Source: Microvelia longipes
Lineage: Eukaryota; Arthropoda; Insecta; Hemiptera; Veliidae
Direction: 5' to 3'
DNA: 64,000 bases
Assembly (NCBI GenBank): GCA_018340805.1
Contig: JACMZG010001870.1
Coordinates: 19,477,528-19,541,527, forward strand
Below, piece by piece: positions 10,088-22,500 of the stretch. Within the stretch, counting starts at the first letter, position 1; the number at the start of each line of letters is the position of its first letter. The position numbers and the translations under genes are program-made. Below the pieces are notes generated by a model. It did not search any database and was not told the DNA's origin. It saw only the letters and a list, made by a program, of their open reading frames with translations.

Positions 10088-11032
10088 TATAGATATAACA
10101 AGTATATCTGAATTAGTCTTGGACCAGTTTGTCCAATACTATAGCTTTCCTAGACTCTGCTAGAACATATACTTGTTAAGAAGAAATAACATTTATGAAA
10201 TTAACTTTGTACTTTGACCCAGGCAAAACGGAGTTACAATAATACAAAAACATTATTTTAAGTTAACCTACCTGTAAAAAAAACTCTTTAATTCTAAAAT
10301 CATCTTGTTTCAATAATAGTTTAATACACAAGTAATATTTACACTTCATCACAGTTTTTAATGAACTTAGTGACTTAATTATTTACAATTTAATTATCTA
10401 TAGAACTGCTTTTGTAGAAGGCAATCAAATGAGAAAACAAAAAATATTGCAATTATTTGAATTTAGTATGTCGTAGAGATGTAGAACTAATTTTTATACT
10501 TGGAATGACGTGGATAAATAAATATTGTGGGATTTCATATATCCTAAAAGTATATTAAAAGTTAATTGATCAGGATTTTTAATGTTTCATAAGAAAATAA
10601 ATTTGTTTTGTTAAATGTTTAATTTAACACATTGGCTTAAAAGGAAATTTGTTACTAACTTTCTACTACCAATATTTACTAAATTATATTCTTGAAAAAT
10701 GTAATTTTCATTTAAAGCAAATGGTTTTTATACACATAAACCCTAAGAAGGAAATCAAATTAATATTGACCTAATTAAAAAAATTGAATTAATTAATATT
10801 GACTTTAAGTATTTTTTATTTGTAGAAAATTTGTAGAGAATATTTATAAAAAATGGAGCTTCAGAAGAGTGAAGTGCGGAAGGGGGGGGGGGGTTGTAGG
10901 AAAAAACATTTGCTGTAATGGTGGGAAATTCCAAGGCACTTAGTACTCTTGGGTCCATAGAGCCATATAGAAATTCTTACATAAGAATTTACTGCTATAT
11001 GCACACAAATACAATTCTACTGCAAAAATTAA
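10088..11032. other. AT-rich spacer with a G-run
   Basis: No gene seen. A run of about 12 G lies near 10880-10893. Confidence 0.4.
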
Positions 11033-11197
11033 AAGAAGTATTATTTTAATGAATTTTCAAAAAAAATGAGCTTAACACGTTGGGGCAATGTAGGGAGATG
11101 GATTATTGTAAGCCCCCCCCTTAGAAAAAAATCATTTTCCTCCCTCCATGACTCCAACGTCATAAGCTCATTTTTTTTATCAAAAACTCAATAAAAT

Positions 11198-11200
<3 letters not shown>
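11033..11200. repeat. Hairpin element
   Basis: Inverted repeats of about 50 bp: an AAAAAATGAGCTTA...ACGTTGG arm near 11060-11085 pairs with CCAACGT...TAAGCTCATTTTTT near 11153-11180. A small MITE-like hairpin without coding. Confidence 0.5.
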
Positions 11201-11201
<1 letters not shown>

Positions 11202-11269
<68 letters not shown>

Positions 11270-11600
11270 ACATCAGTGACCCACAATAATGACCCCACAA
11301 ATATATTAAAAAATCACAAATCTTCATACAGTGTTTAGATTGGACTGAAATTTTTTACACATTTACTACCATGTATGTATGTAAAACACAAAGTTCCATT
11401 TTAGTACACGTATTATTCAGGTTTTATTGATTCAATATTTTTGTCAAACCAAACATTATGTCATTAATAGACATAATGTACACAAATCATTTTTTTCAAT
11501 AATATATTTGAAAATTTGCATATATTGTGGCAGTATACCACATATATAAACCGTGGCACTGTGGCTGCGAAGCAGCACAGTGAGGCACTGGGCCACCTCG
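11202..11600. repeat. (TA)n microsatellite and diverged family A-like copy
   Basis: TA repeats fill 11202-11266. They are followed by GACATCAGTGACCCACAATAATGAC and other words seen in the middle of family A. Near 11547-11610 come two short palindromes, CACTGTG...CACAGTG and CACTGGGCC...GGCCCAGTG. Confidence 0.5.
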
Positions 11601-12664
11601 GCCCAGTGTTAAATTTGATGTTTACCAAACATTTTCTGTAAAAGTAAAAAAATATCAGTTCAATAAGAACAATTATTAGTTATTCAAACATAACAAGAGA
11701 GTAGAAAGTTTTTGTTAATCAAGGTAAAGTTTTCTCTGCCAGAGAAAACTTTATTAGATCCTGAGTACAAGAGATTTGAATGAATCATCTTGAGGCTTTC
11801 CGAGGGAGATAACTACAAAAACCGAAACAAAGAGAGAGTTGAAATCTTTTCTCTGTGTTATGGATTAAATTTTACCTACGACACACTTAAATTGTACCTC
11901 TATTTATTTAATAAAAGTAAAAAATTATATATCAATCATAATCAATAAAACCTATACTTTATATAGTATACTGGAAAATTTGTATAGGTATTTTATAAAC
12001 AAAATGAAGTTGTAGTCAAGAATGACTTTTAATTTAGATACATAAGTAGAAATAGAGTAAGAGGTTGTGGATTATGGGAATGAGTGAGTCGTTAACATAG
12101 ACAAAAGTATTGCACCATCCCTCCTTTCTTTTCCCCCCTAACCAATGTAATAAGAACCTCACTTTTTTCTGATAGTTGCAGTTTAGGTTTACACACGCAT
12201 TAAAATATATTCCTAGGAATGTAGAGTCTTTTAATGTCCTAGGAACATAAAATTCAGTAATGAGGTAAGAACACCACTTAGGAAAACCTAATTAATGACT
12301 CAAGTCATCGTTTTCACTCTAAGACTTTTTGGGTCTTTCTTAAGGATACAATTTAATAACAGAAACATAGGCAGCCTCAGGGGGAAGCTATGCTCTCCTT
12401 AATATCACATAAGCCACCCCCCCCCCGATTTGAGGTGGTTAGAAGTGGATGGCCCTCCTATTTTTTAAAAATATTTTAACATGACAATAAATTGGTAGCA
12501 TTATTTTTAAGTAGAAGCTGGTAGTAGTAATTATTAACCCTAAATCGAGATGGATTAAAGTAACTTAAATTAATAATTGGGTAAAGCTCTAAGTTAATGT
12601 GAATTTAAGTGCAGGTACTATTAATGAGATGTTATAAAGGAAGAGATTTAGAGTTAATATCTTG
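11601..12664. other. Spacer 3' of hook
   Basis: No coding frame recognised. It should contain the hook 3' UTR (minus strand), but I could not pick one polyadenylation signal with confidence. Confidence 0.35.
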
Positions 12665-14934
12665 TTATTTGTTAAAAGAAGTTTTTCTAGTAGAAAACTG
12701 CCGCTGACGTGATAGAAAAGTTTGAGGAGAGCTAAAACTAGCTAATCTTTGTTCCATATTTTCCCTGTATTTAACCTGAGCTAAATTATGATAGTTAGTG
12801 GTTATTAATTGTTCCCTCAGTTCTCTTGCTTGCTGATCTCCTTGCAAATCTTTTAATTGCTTCTGACTTTCAAGTAATTGATTTCTTAAAATGCTACTGT
12901 CGTCTGATAGTGTAGGTTCCAAAACTCTCATAACACTTTTAGCTTTCTCAATATACTTTTTATGACGATCTTCAGCTTCTTGCAACTCTAATTCCTTTTG
13001 ACTTAATTTCTCTTGCATTAATCCAATAACTTGTTTGTTATCATTGATCTGAGCTTCTTTTTCTTCCACAAGTACGGAAAATTTTTGTCTTTCACGTTGT
13101 AACATTTGCTGCATTTCTAGTACTTTGTTAGAACCTTGTGAATCTCCTCCAGTGAGCATGTCTTTCATTTCACCCTCTAGTACAATAATTTTTTGGTTGG
13201 CTTCTCTATTTTCTCGTCTAACTTTTTCCAATTGCTCTTTGGTATCTTCTAATAATTGTTGTAGGACAGATAATGAATCAGTCTCATCAGTTTTCTGATT
13301 CATTTTTAACATATTATTTTCATGCTTTAACCTAACCAATCTTTGCCTAAGTTCGGCATTAGAAATAACTAAATCCTCTGCACCTGAATTTTCATCTAAA
13401 GCAGAGACTTCACTTCCTGATGTATGCTGCTGAAGACATTTCAGCTCTTCATTGGCTTCTTTTAATGAATCTCTTTCCATAATTAATCTTTCTTTTTCCC
13501 TATTGACAGCAGATAACTTATCCTGGACTGATTTAGTTTCATACTGCAATTTATCAGCTCTTTTGGTTTCTTCATCCAGCTTTTCTTGTAATTCAGTTAC
13601 TTGTTTCTTATAAATTTCAAACTGGTTTTTCCAAAATCCTGTTTTCTTTAGTTCTTCCTCCAATTCCATAGTTTGCTGAATATAAGCTAAATTTTTTGTC
13701 TCTAATTGTTTTAGTTCTCTTTTCAAGTCACCAGTTTCTTCTAATTTCTTTTTATAGGAATGAAGAGTAGCTTCATACTTCTCAACTTTATCGGCTGTTT
13801 CCCTAAGAATATCAACTTCATCTTTAAGATGTCTGGCTTCAGTGGCACTTTTCTGCAGTTCTTCAGTTTTGAATTTTAGATCCAACATCTCTTTTTCTTG
13901 TTGTTCCACTTTAGCTTTATAGTCATCTCTTGATGTTTCAATTTTGAATAGTTCTTCCTTAAGTAAGTCCATCTGTCTCTTCATATAACCAGCTCCTGAA
14001 TCAATATTTGATTGCATTTCTTCAACTAATTTCTTTTTTTCATCCATCAAAGCAGATTTATCATCTTGAAGCACTTGAATCTGAAAAATATTAAAATAAA
14101 GACCTAGATAAGTAAAAAATGTTCACTAATTTTTTGAAACAATAGATAATTTTTATAAAAAATAGAATTCTTCGTCGTAGCATTTACTTTAAACCATAAT
14201 CTATAAATAAATTAACATCAAAGCTAGAAACTCTTGTAAAAACTATCAAAATGAGTTCCGTACAGGATCATTTGTTATTGACCTGTCTGATCACACTTCT
14301 TGTTCAAACAAGTGGTTTCTATTTGAACATATAAAAAAGATCTAACCTGTAATTCAAGCTCGTTACACTTCTGCTGTAATTTATCCCTTGCAGCATTAGC
14401 CTCTCCAACTTGCGTCAACAACTGCTCAACCTGTGGCTCCAAATGTAAACTTGCTGAGAAGCTTAATGCTCTTTCACTGTCCAACTCTTGTATACATTCC
14501 ATAAGTACACGCTGTTCACTTTCAGCCATATCCATTATTCGTTCAATATACGTCTGTTTATTTGTGCAGTTAACAGCACACCCAAGAATAAGCTGAAGCA
14601 ACCTTCCTGTTTCTAATGGATCACCCTGATCACCTATTTTAACCACATCAGGTTTACGAAAGTCAAGTAGTGGCTGATTAAAACATTCTTGATAATAATC
14701 TAAAATTTGTTCTAAAATCTTTTTAAGATTACTTAATTTTAACCTCCAATTGTTTCCTGTATCAGTCTTTATTTTGACTAACCAAGTATCAGGGAACCAG
14801 ACTGGTTCTATTTGGTTGAGAGCTTGAGCCATTGCTACTCCGTCCGATAAATCTTTTATAGTTCTAAAACTTGTTTTTAAATCTAATGTTTGCATCCACT
14901 TGAATAATATTTCATGAAGCTCACCTTTAGCCAT
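12665..14934 (-). CDS. hook: Hook, dynein-dynactin cargo adaptor
   Basis: Exon 1 is 14934-14347 (196 codons) and exon 2 is 14080-12665 (471 codons plus stop); together 667 residues, close to the 679 of Drosophila Hook. The 266-bp intron has a CAG|GTTAGA donor and TTTTTCAG acceptor in phase 0. Residues 1-160 are the globular Hook domain: WLVKIK (51-56), NNWRLKLSNLKKIL (61-74) and the conserved helix LLQLILGCAVN (112-122), which in this family contacts the dynein light intermediate chain. From about 165 nearly all of it is coiled coil, ending in a basic, serine-rich tail. Hook proteins link endosomes and other cargo to microtubule motors. The frame is clean. Start at 14934 matches the family's N terminus. 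Confidence 0.95.
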
Positions 14935-15351
14935 GATTTAAAAATTAAAACACATATACAATTAAAATATAACTACACTTGATTGTGACTTGTGACTGAA
15001 CTCTTGATATCTATTTTTGAATTCTTGATATCCTATTTTTATTCAAACACTAAATGTACAACATAACTCTATATAAATTTACTTAATTGTATAACAATAA
15101 AATAATTAATTAAAGAAAACCAAAATTAGGAACAACATAAACTAGAATATCCTCGAGATAAACAATAACACAAAGAAGAGAAATCGAACATATGATTTAA
15201 CAATGTAGCCAACTGATTCCATTTCTAGATCTATTTTTAGATTTTCCCCTTCGCGTAGAACTAAAGATCAAGGAGGCTAGTTCCGAAGCGGCCATTTTTG
15301 TTAAATCATTTTACTTTTTCTAAAAGAACGACTGCATTAGCTGAGCTTATT
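14935..15351. promoter_or_regulatory. Divergent intergenic region, hook / small ORF
   Basis: 417 bp between the hook ATG (minus) and the ATG of the small plus-strand ORF. At 15287-15299 the minus strand reads AAAATGGCCGC, similar to the Pho/YY1 core often found at insect and vertebrate housekeeping start sites. That ATG opens a 32-codon upstream frame in the presumed hook 5' UTR. No TATA box is evident. A shared bidirectional promoter is plausible but inferred. Confidence 0.4.
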
Positions 15352-15527
15352 ATGGGTTTCCTCACATCTTTTTTAACAGTAAGCTTTTTTAATTGTTCAT
15401 TATTTACTGCACCTTATATTAAATACGCCATAGATAAACGTTTTATTAAAGTATGCTGACGAAACGCTACGAACAAATGTTGGTAAATCAAGTTTCTTTA
15501 TTGCAGTATGTATCATCTAAAGGTTAA
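15352..15527 (+). CDS. Candidate 39-residue small membrane protein, spliced
   Basis: Exon 1 (15352-15450, 33 codons) and exon 2 (15507-15527) are separated by a 56-bp intron with a GTATGC donor and TTTCTTTATTGCAG acceptor, phase 0 and a typical short insect intron length. The product has one hydrophobic segment (about residues 3-23) followed by a basic tail with Y, K and R, as in small mitochondrial or ER membrane proteins. AATAAA lies 112 bases past the stop (15639-15644). It diverges from hook. I do not recognise the family. Unspliced, the frame would end after 35 residues. It could be chance, but the combination of splice sites, stop and poly(A) signal is suggestive. Confidence 0.4.
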
Positions 15528-15659
15528 ACTAAGCCGCGTTAAATTTGTTTTAAAAATGCCGCTTCCTAATCCAAATTACAAAACTAATTGAGAGAAGGAT
15601 ACAATTGAAACATTGAGAGGATGTCTAAACACTCTCGAAATAAATGAACAGTTATACAT

Positions 15660-16540
15660 CGGCCTATATCGTAATTTTCAAACATTGACATGACATGAGG
15701 CAAATTTTATCGATTTTTACCTTTACTTGCCTACTATCGTACACCTATGTAGAAAAAAGTATTCAGTAAAAGTAAAGTAAATTTAACTTCACAGTGACGA
15801 TTGACTTTAACACTTCACGCCTAATCGTTTTAGTAATTTTTAAGACATTTTGTGTGAGTTTGATCACACGGCTTCTATCTGTCTGGCTGTGAATGTGTCT
15901 GTCTGAGTTGGAGCAGTTCTAAATACTAATTATTCAAAAGTGATGTTGTACATACTTTTAGATAAGAATATGAAACCAAATCTTCAAATTAAAGTTGTTT
16001 AGCGAATTTTCATCATGGAAATGACGCTGTTTAAATGTTTACATAACAAAATTAAGGGGCAGAGGAGTGGGGGAATCTATTCAGTTTGGCATCCTGAAAC
16101 AAAAAATATATATTCGAAAAAAAAATAATATAAGAAGTGAAAGAACAGTAAAGCAACTGAACTTCCTCCTTTTTATTTTTTAAGATATTATTTTACATTT
16201 TAAACCTGTGTAAAAAAATAAATAAACCTTTTTTATTTTTTTTTTATTTTATTTACACACTGACTCTTACACACTTACACTATATACATTCACACAAAGG
16301 GAAAAGGCACAATATCCATATACTCACAGAGAAAAAAACAATTATTATTATTATTTTTAAATAATTTTAAAAAATATTATTAAAATACAAAATTTTATTC
16401 AATATATTATTTATTCAATAGTTATTTAACAAATGCTATTAGCATACCCAATAGCTTATTCAGCTTATCATTTACTTATTAATTATTTTTAATATTATTC
16501 TATGATTATTTAAATGTATCTCCATATTATATAATAAATC
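15660..16540. other. AT-rich spacer
   Basis: No gene recognised. Some short GT-rich words near 15845-15910. The tandem array begins at its right edge. Confidence 0.4.
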
Positions 16541-19500
16541 AGCTCTTAGAATCGCCATCTGTTTTATTTCTCAATGTAATATGACATGTTATTAAATGTA
16601 TGCTTCAACATTTGAATGATCAAAACTGCAGTAGGACATTTGCTTAGCCTCAGCTAATGTATCTTAACACTGATTTTGTGATGAGCCTGTAAATCTTGAT
16701 TTAAATGTAGAGAATTACCTCTGGTTCTCAAATCGATAATTGGAACTTACAGATGGCGAACTAGGGACCCTGTCCTCGGACCATCGTACTTATCCATTTC
16801 TTGTTTTGGTTACCAAGTAATTTCAAATGCGTTTAAATCCACGATTCCAGCGAACTGTTCAAGTTCTTAAATCGAAAAATGGTCTCAGACTAGGTAAGCC
16901 GTTTGTTTCTGTTTGTGTCGATTTAAAACTTGAAATGTCTTTATTCTTCCCATTTCCTTTATTTCTTTTGTTCCATTTCATCACAGAAGCATACATTTGC
17001 TGTGCAAAAGAGTGGGTACTTAGGGGCTGTGAGTAGGATCCTAGGGCTATGAGATGTGAGCAATGCATTTGCATCCCTAGCATACCATGCGTTGGCATTA
17101 AATTTAGTTATCATACATATGTGCACACAATGTTTTAATACTAATGTAATAATGATAATAGTAAAGGTGGGGAAGATCCTAGATCTTAGCAATTATGTCT
17201 CTGGGACGCTTTTTGCCATAATACTAATGTAAGTAATTATTTAGGTCTGAGATAAACGAGTGCTACGCGCGGCTCAATAAACAATTGAAATGAACTACAT
17301 AATACCAGAAGTCAAGTGCAGGTCAATTCGAGACAGAATTTTGAGGGAGATTAAAAGAAAATCACAATTAATAGGATATTCCCTAAAGATAAGTATACCG
17401 GATTTATTCTTGTTCTTTATATCTTTATGTCTCTGTAAATATGCACGAATAGTGCATATGTCTGTGAGTTGTAGAACTCAGATCGCCTACAAAAATGGAA
17501 CACATTCTCTCAACGATACATTTTAATTTTTCCTGCCAAGAATGAACTATTAGAGCTGAATCTGGTCCCTACGTCTACGTCTTAGGAATAAAGCAATAAA
17601 ATCTGGGTGCCTTGTTGCGTCCCAGTTGCTGAAACTGAGTGTATACGTCCCAGGGAGTAGGTCCTCATAAGATAAAAACTGTAAGCTTAATAAGAATGTT
17701 TGCAAAAGTCTTCATGGGACGAAACCCTTCGTAATTTAGCTCTGATATACTGCTGCCTTCATTTTAAATTATTTAAACACAATAATAGAGAATAAATAAA
17801 TGCCGCTTGGTTACCCAGTCATGAATTACACGCTATGCTTCATTACTCACAAATGTTCACTGGCATAAATACATCTTACAGCGTTATAAAAATGGTTCAG
17901 AATACGATCTTATTATTCAAAATTTAAATAGACACACTCTAAGAAAAAATATATGATCCAAGACATTTTAACAAAACAATTTATTATAACAATATATCAT
18001 TATTAAAGTTTACCACACTTCTTATCAAATAAATGTGAATTGGTACAATTATAAGACTAATTTAAGTTTGCTATTCTAGGGTTCGAGAAAGATGAGATTA
18101 CAAGAATCTATACATCCAAATATGATGCAACCTTCACCCATTTAGTTCAACATTGTCCCCCTAGAATTTATTAACAGTGTCGCTAGTACAATCCCTTGCC
18201 TACCTATCTTCTCTTGTATTAGCGTCATTGTTTAGATTACGAGGGATGGCGATATATATTGCTGGGAATGAGAGCAATGTTACATGTTATTTGAAGCTCT
18301 CAAATTGGCTTTTGAATCCAGCTTTTGTATCGCCATCTCTTTTATTTTCAATGTAATATAAAATGTTTTTAAATGTATGCTTCAACATTTGAATGATCAA
18401 AAACTGCAGTAGGACATTTGCATAGCCTCATCCTGAAAGTCTAAGAAAAGATTGTTTGGAGGCCCCAACTATGCATACTTAATAATAACACTTACGATTA
18501 GTAAGCACAACAGCTAATGTATCTTATAACTGATTTGTGATGAGCCTGTAATCTTGATTTTAAATGTAGAGAATTACCTCTGGTTCTCAAATCGATAATT
18601 GGAACTTACAGATGGCGAACTAGGGACCCTGTCCTCGGACCATCGTACTTATCCATTTCTTGTTTTGGTTACCAAGTAATTTCAAATGCGTTTAAAACCA
18701 CGATTCCAGCGAACTGTTCAAGTTCTTAAATCGAAAAATGGTCTCAGACTAGGTAAGCCGTTTGTTTCTGTTTGTGTCGATTTAAAACTTGAAATGTCTT
18801 TATTCTTCCCATTTTCTTTATTTCTTTTGTTCCATTTCATCACAAAAGGCATACATTTGCTGTGCAAAAGAGTGGGTACTTAGGGGCTGTGAGTAGGATC
18901 CTAGGGCTATGAGATGTGAGCAATGCATTTGCATCCCTAGCATACCATGCGTTGGCATTAAATTTAGTTATCATACATATGTGCAAACAATGTTTTTAAT
19001 ACTAATGTAATAATGATAATAGTAAAGGTGGGGAAGATCCTAGATCTTAGCAATTATGTCTCTGGGACGCTTTTTGCCATAATACTAATGTAAGTAATTA
19101 TTTAGGTCTGAGATAAACGAGTGCTACGCGCGGCTCAAAAACAATTGAACTGAACTACATAATACCAGAAGTCAAGTGCAGGTCAATTCGAGACAGAATT
19201 TTGAGGGAGATTAAAAGAAAATCACAATTAATAGGATATTCCCTAAAGATAAGTATACCGGATTTATTCTTGTTCTTTATATCTTTATGTCTCTGTAAAT
19301 ATGCACGAATAGTGCATATGTCTGTGAGTTGTAGAATTCAGATCGCCTACAAAAATGGAACACATTCTCTCAACGATACATTTTAATTTTTCTTGCCAAG
19401 AATGAGCTATTAGAGCTGAATCTGGTCCCTACGTCTACGTCTTAGGAATAAAGCAATAAAATCTGGGTGCCTTGTTGCGTCCCAGTTGCTGAAACTGAGT

Positions 19501-22500
19501 GTAGACGTCCCAGGGTGTAGGTTCTCATAAGATAAAAACTGTAAGCTTAATAAGAATGTTTTGCAAAAGTCTTCATGGACGAAACCCTTCGTAACTTAGC
19601 TCTGATATACTGCTGCCTTCATTTTAAATTATTTAAACACAATAATAGAGAATAAATAAATGCCGCTTGGTTACCCAGTCATGAATTACACGCTATGCTT
19701 CATTACTCACAAATGTTCACTGGCATAAATACATCTTACAGCGTTATAAAAATGGTTCAGAATACGATCTTATTATTCAAAATTTAAATAGACACACTCT
19801 AAGAAAAAATTATATGATCCAAGACATTTTAACAAAACAATTTATTATAACAATATATCATTATTAAAGTTTACCACACTTCTTATCAAATAATGTGAAT
19901 TAGTGCCATTATAAGACTAATTTAAGTTTGCTATTTCTAGGGTTCGAGAAAGATGAGATTACAAGAATCTATACATCCAAATATGATGCAACCTTCACCC
20001 ATTTAGTTCAACATTGTCCCCCTAGAATTTATTAACAGTGTCGCTAGTACAATCCCTTGCCTACCTATCTTCTCTTGTATTAGCGTCATTGTTTAGATTA
20101 CGAGGGATGGCGATATATATTGCTGGGAATGAGAGCAATGTTACATGTTATTTGAAGCTCTCAAATTGGCTTTTGAATCCAGCTCTTAGTATCGCCATCT
20201 CTTTTATTTTTCAATGTAATATAAAATGTTTTTAAATGTATGCTTCAACATTGAATGATCAAAAACTGCAGTAGGACATTTGCATAGCCTCATCCTGAAA
20301 GTCTAAGAAAAGATTGTTTGGAGGCCTCAACTATGCATACTTAATAATAACACTTACGATTAGTAAGCACAACAGCTTTTGTATCTTATAACTGATTTGT
20401 GATGAGCCTGTAATCTTGATTTTAAATGTAGAGAATTACCTCTGGTTCTCAAATCGATAATTGGAACTTACAGATGGCGAACTAGGGACCCTGTCCTCGG
20501 ACCATCGTACTTATCCATTTCTTGTTTTGGTTACCAAGTAATTTCAAATGCGTTTAAATCCACGATTCCAGCGAACTGTTCAAGTTCTTAAATCGAAAAA
20601 TGGTCTCAGACTAGGTAAGCCGTTTGTTTCTGTTTGTGTCGATTTAAAACTTGAAATGTCTTTATTCTTCCCATTTCCTTTATTTCTTTTGTTCCATTTC
20701 ATCACAGAAGCACATTTGCTGTGCAAAAGAGTGGGTACTTAGGGCTGTGAGTAGGATCCTAGGGCTATGAGATGTGAGCAATGCATTTGCATCCCTAGCA
20801 TACCATGCGTTGGCATTAAATTTAGTTATCATACATATGTGCAAACAATGTTTTTAATACTAATGTAAGTAATTATTTAGGTCTGAGATAAACGAGTGCT
20901 ACGCGCGGCTCAATAAACAATTGAAATGAACTACATAACACCAGAAGTCAAGTGCAGGTCAATTCGAGACAGAATTTTGAGGGGGATTAAAAGAAAATCA
21001 CAATTAATAGGATATTCCCTAAAGATAAGTATATCGGATTTATTCTTGTTCTTTATATCTTTATGTCTCTGTAAATATGCACGAATAGTGCATATGTCTG
21101 TGAGTTGTAGAATTCAGATCGCCTACAAAAATGGAACACATTCTCTCAACGATACATTTTAATTTTTCTTGCCAAGAATGAGCTATTAGAGCTGAATCTG
21201 GTCCCTACGTCTAAGTCTTAGGAATAAAGCAATAAAATCTGGGTGCCTTGTTGCGTCCCAGTTGCTGAAACTGAGTGTAGACGTCCCAGGGAGTAGGTCC
21301 TCATAAGATAAAAACTGTAAGCTTAATAAGAATGTTTGCAAAAGTCTTCATGGGACGAAACCCTTCGTAACTTAGCTCTGATATACTGCTGCCTTCATTT
21401 TAAATTATTTAAACACAATAATAGAGAATAAATAAATGCCGCTTGGTTACCCAGTCATGAATTACACGCTATGCTTCATTACTCACAAATGTTCACTGGC
21501 ATAAATACATCTTACAGCGTTATAAAAATGGTTCAGAATACGATCTTATTATTCAAAATTTAAATGGACACGCTCTAAGAAAAAATTATATGATCCAAGA
21601 CATTTTAACAAAACAATTTATTATAACAATATATCATTATTAAAGTTTACCACACTTCTTATCAAATAAAGGTGAATTGGTACAATTATAAGACTAATTT
21701 AAGTTTGCTATTCTAGGGTTCGAGAAAGATGGAGAGAAATAGGCGAGATTACAAGAATCTATACATCCAAATATGATGCAACCTTCACCCATTTAGTTCA
21801 ACATTGTCCCCCTAGAATTTATTAACAGTGTCGCTAGTACAATCCCTTGCCTACCTATCTTCTCTTGTATTAGCGTCATTGTTTAGATTACGAGGGATGG
21901 CGATATATATTGCTGGGAATGAGAGCAATGTTACATGTTATTTGAAGCTCTCAAATTGGCTTTTGAATCCAGCTCTTAGTATCGCCATCTCTTTTATTTT
22001 TCAATGTAATATAAAATGTTTTTAAATGTATGCTTCAACATTGAATGATCAAAAACTGCAGTAGGACATTTGCATAGCCTCATCCTGAAAGTCTAAGAAA
22101 AGATTGTTTGGAGGCCTCAACTATGCATACTTAATAATAACACTTACGATTAGTAAGCACAACAGCTTTTGTATCTTATAACTGATTTGTGATGAGCCTG
22201 TAATCTTGATTTTAAATGTAGAGAATTACCTCTGGTTCTCAAATCGATAATTGGAACTTACAGATGGCGAACTAGGGACCCTGTCCTCGGACCATCGTAC
22301 TTATCCATTTCTTGTTTTGGTTACCAAGTAATTTCAAATGCGTTTAAATCCACGATTCCAGCGAACTGTTCAAGTTCTTAAATCGAAAAATGGTCTCAGA
22401 CTAGGTAAGCCGTTTGTTTCTGTTTGTGTCGATTTAAAACTTGAAATGTCATTATTCTTCCCATTTCCTTTATTTCTTTTGTTCCATATTATCACAGAAG

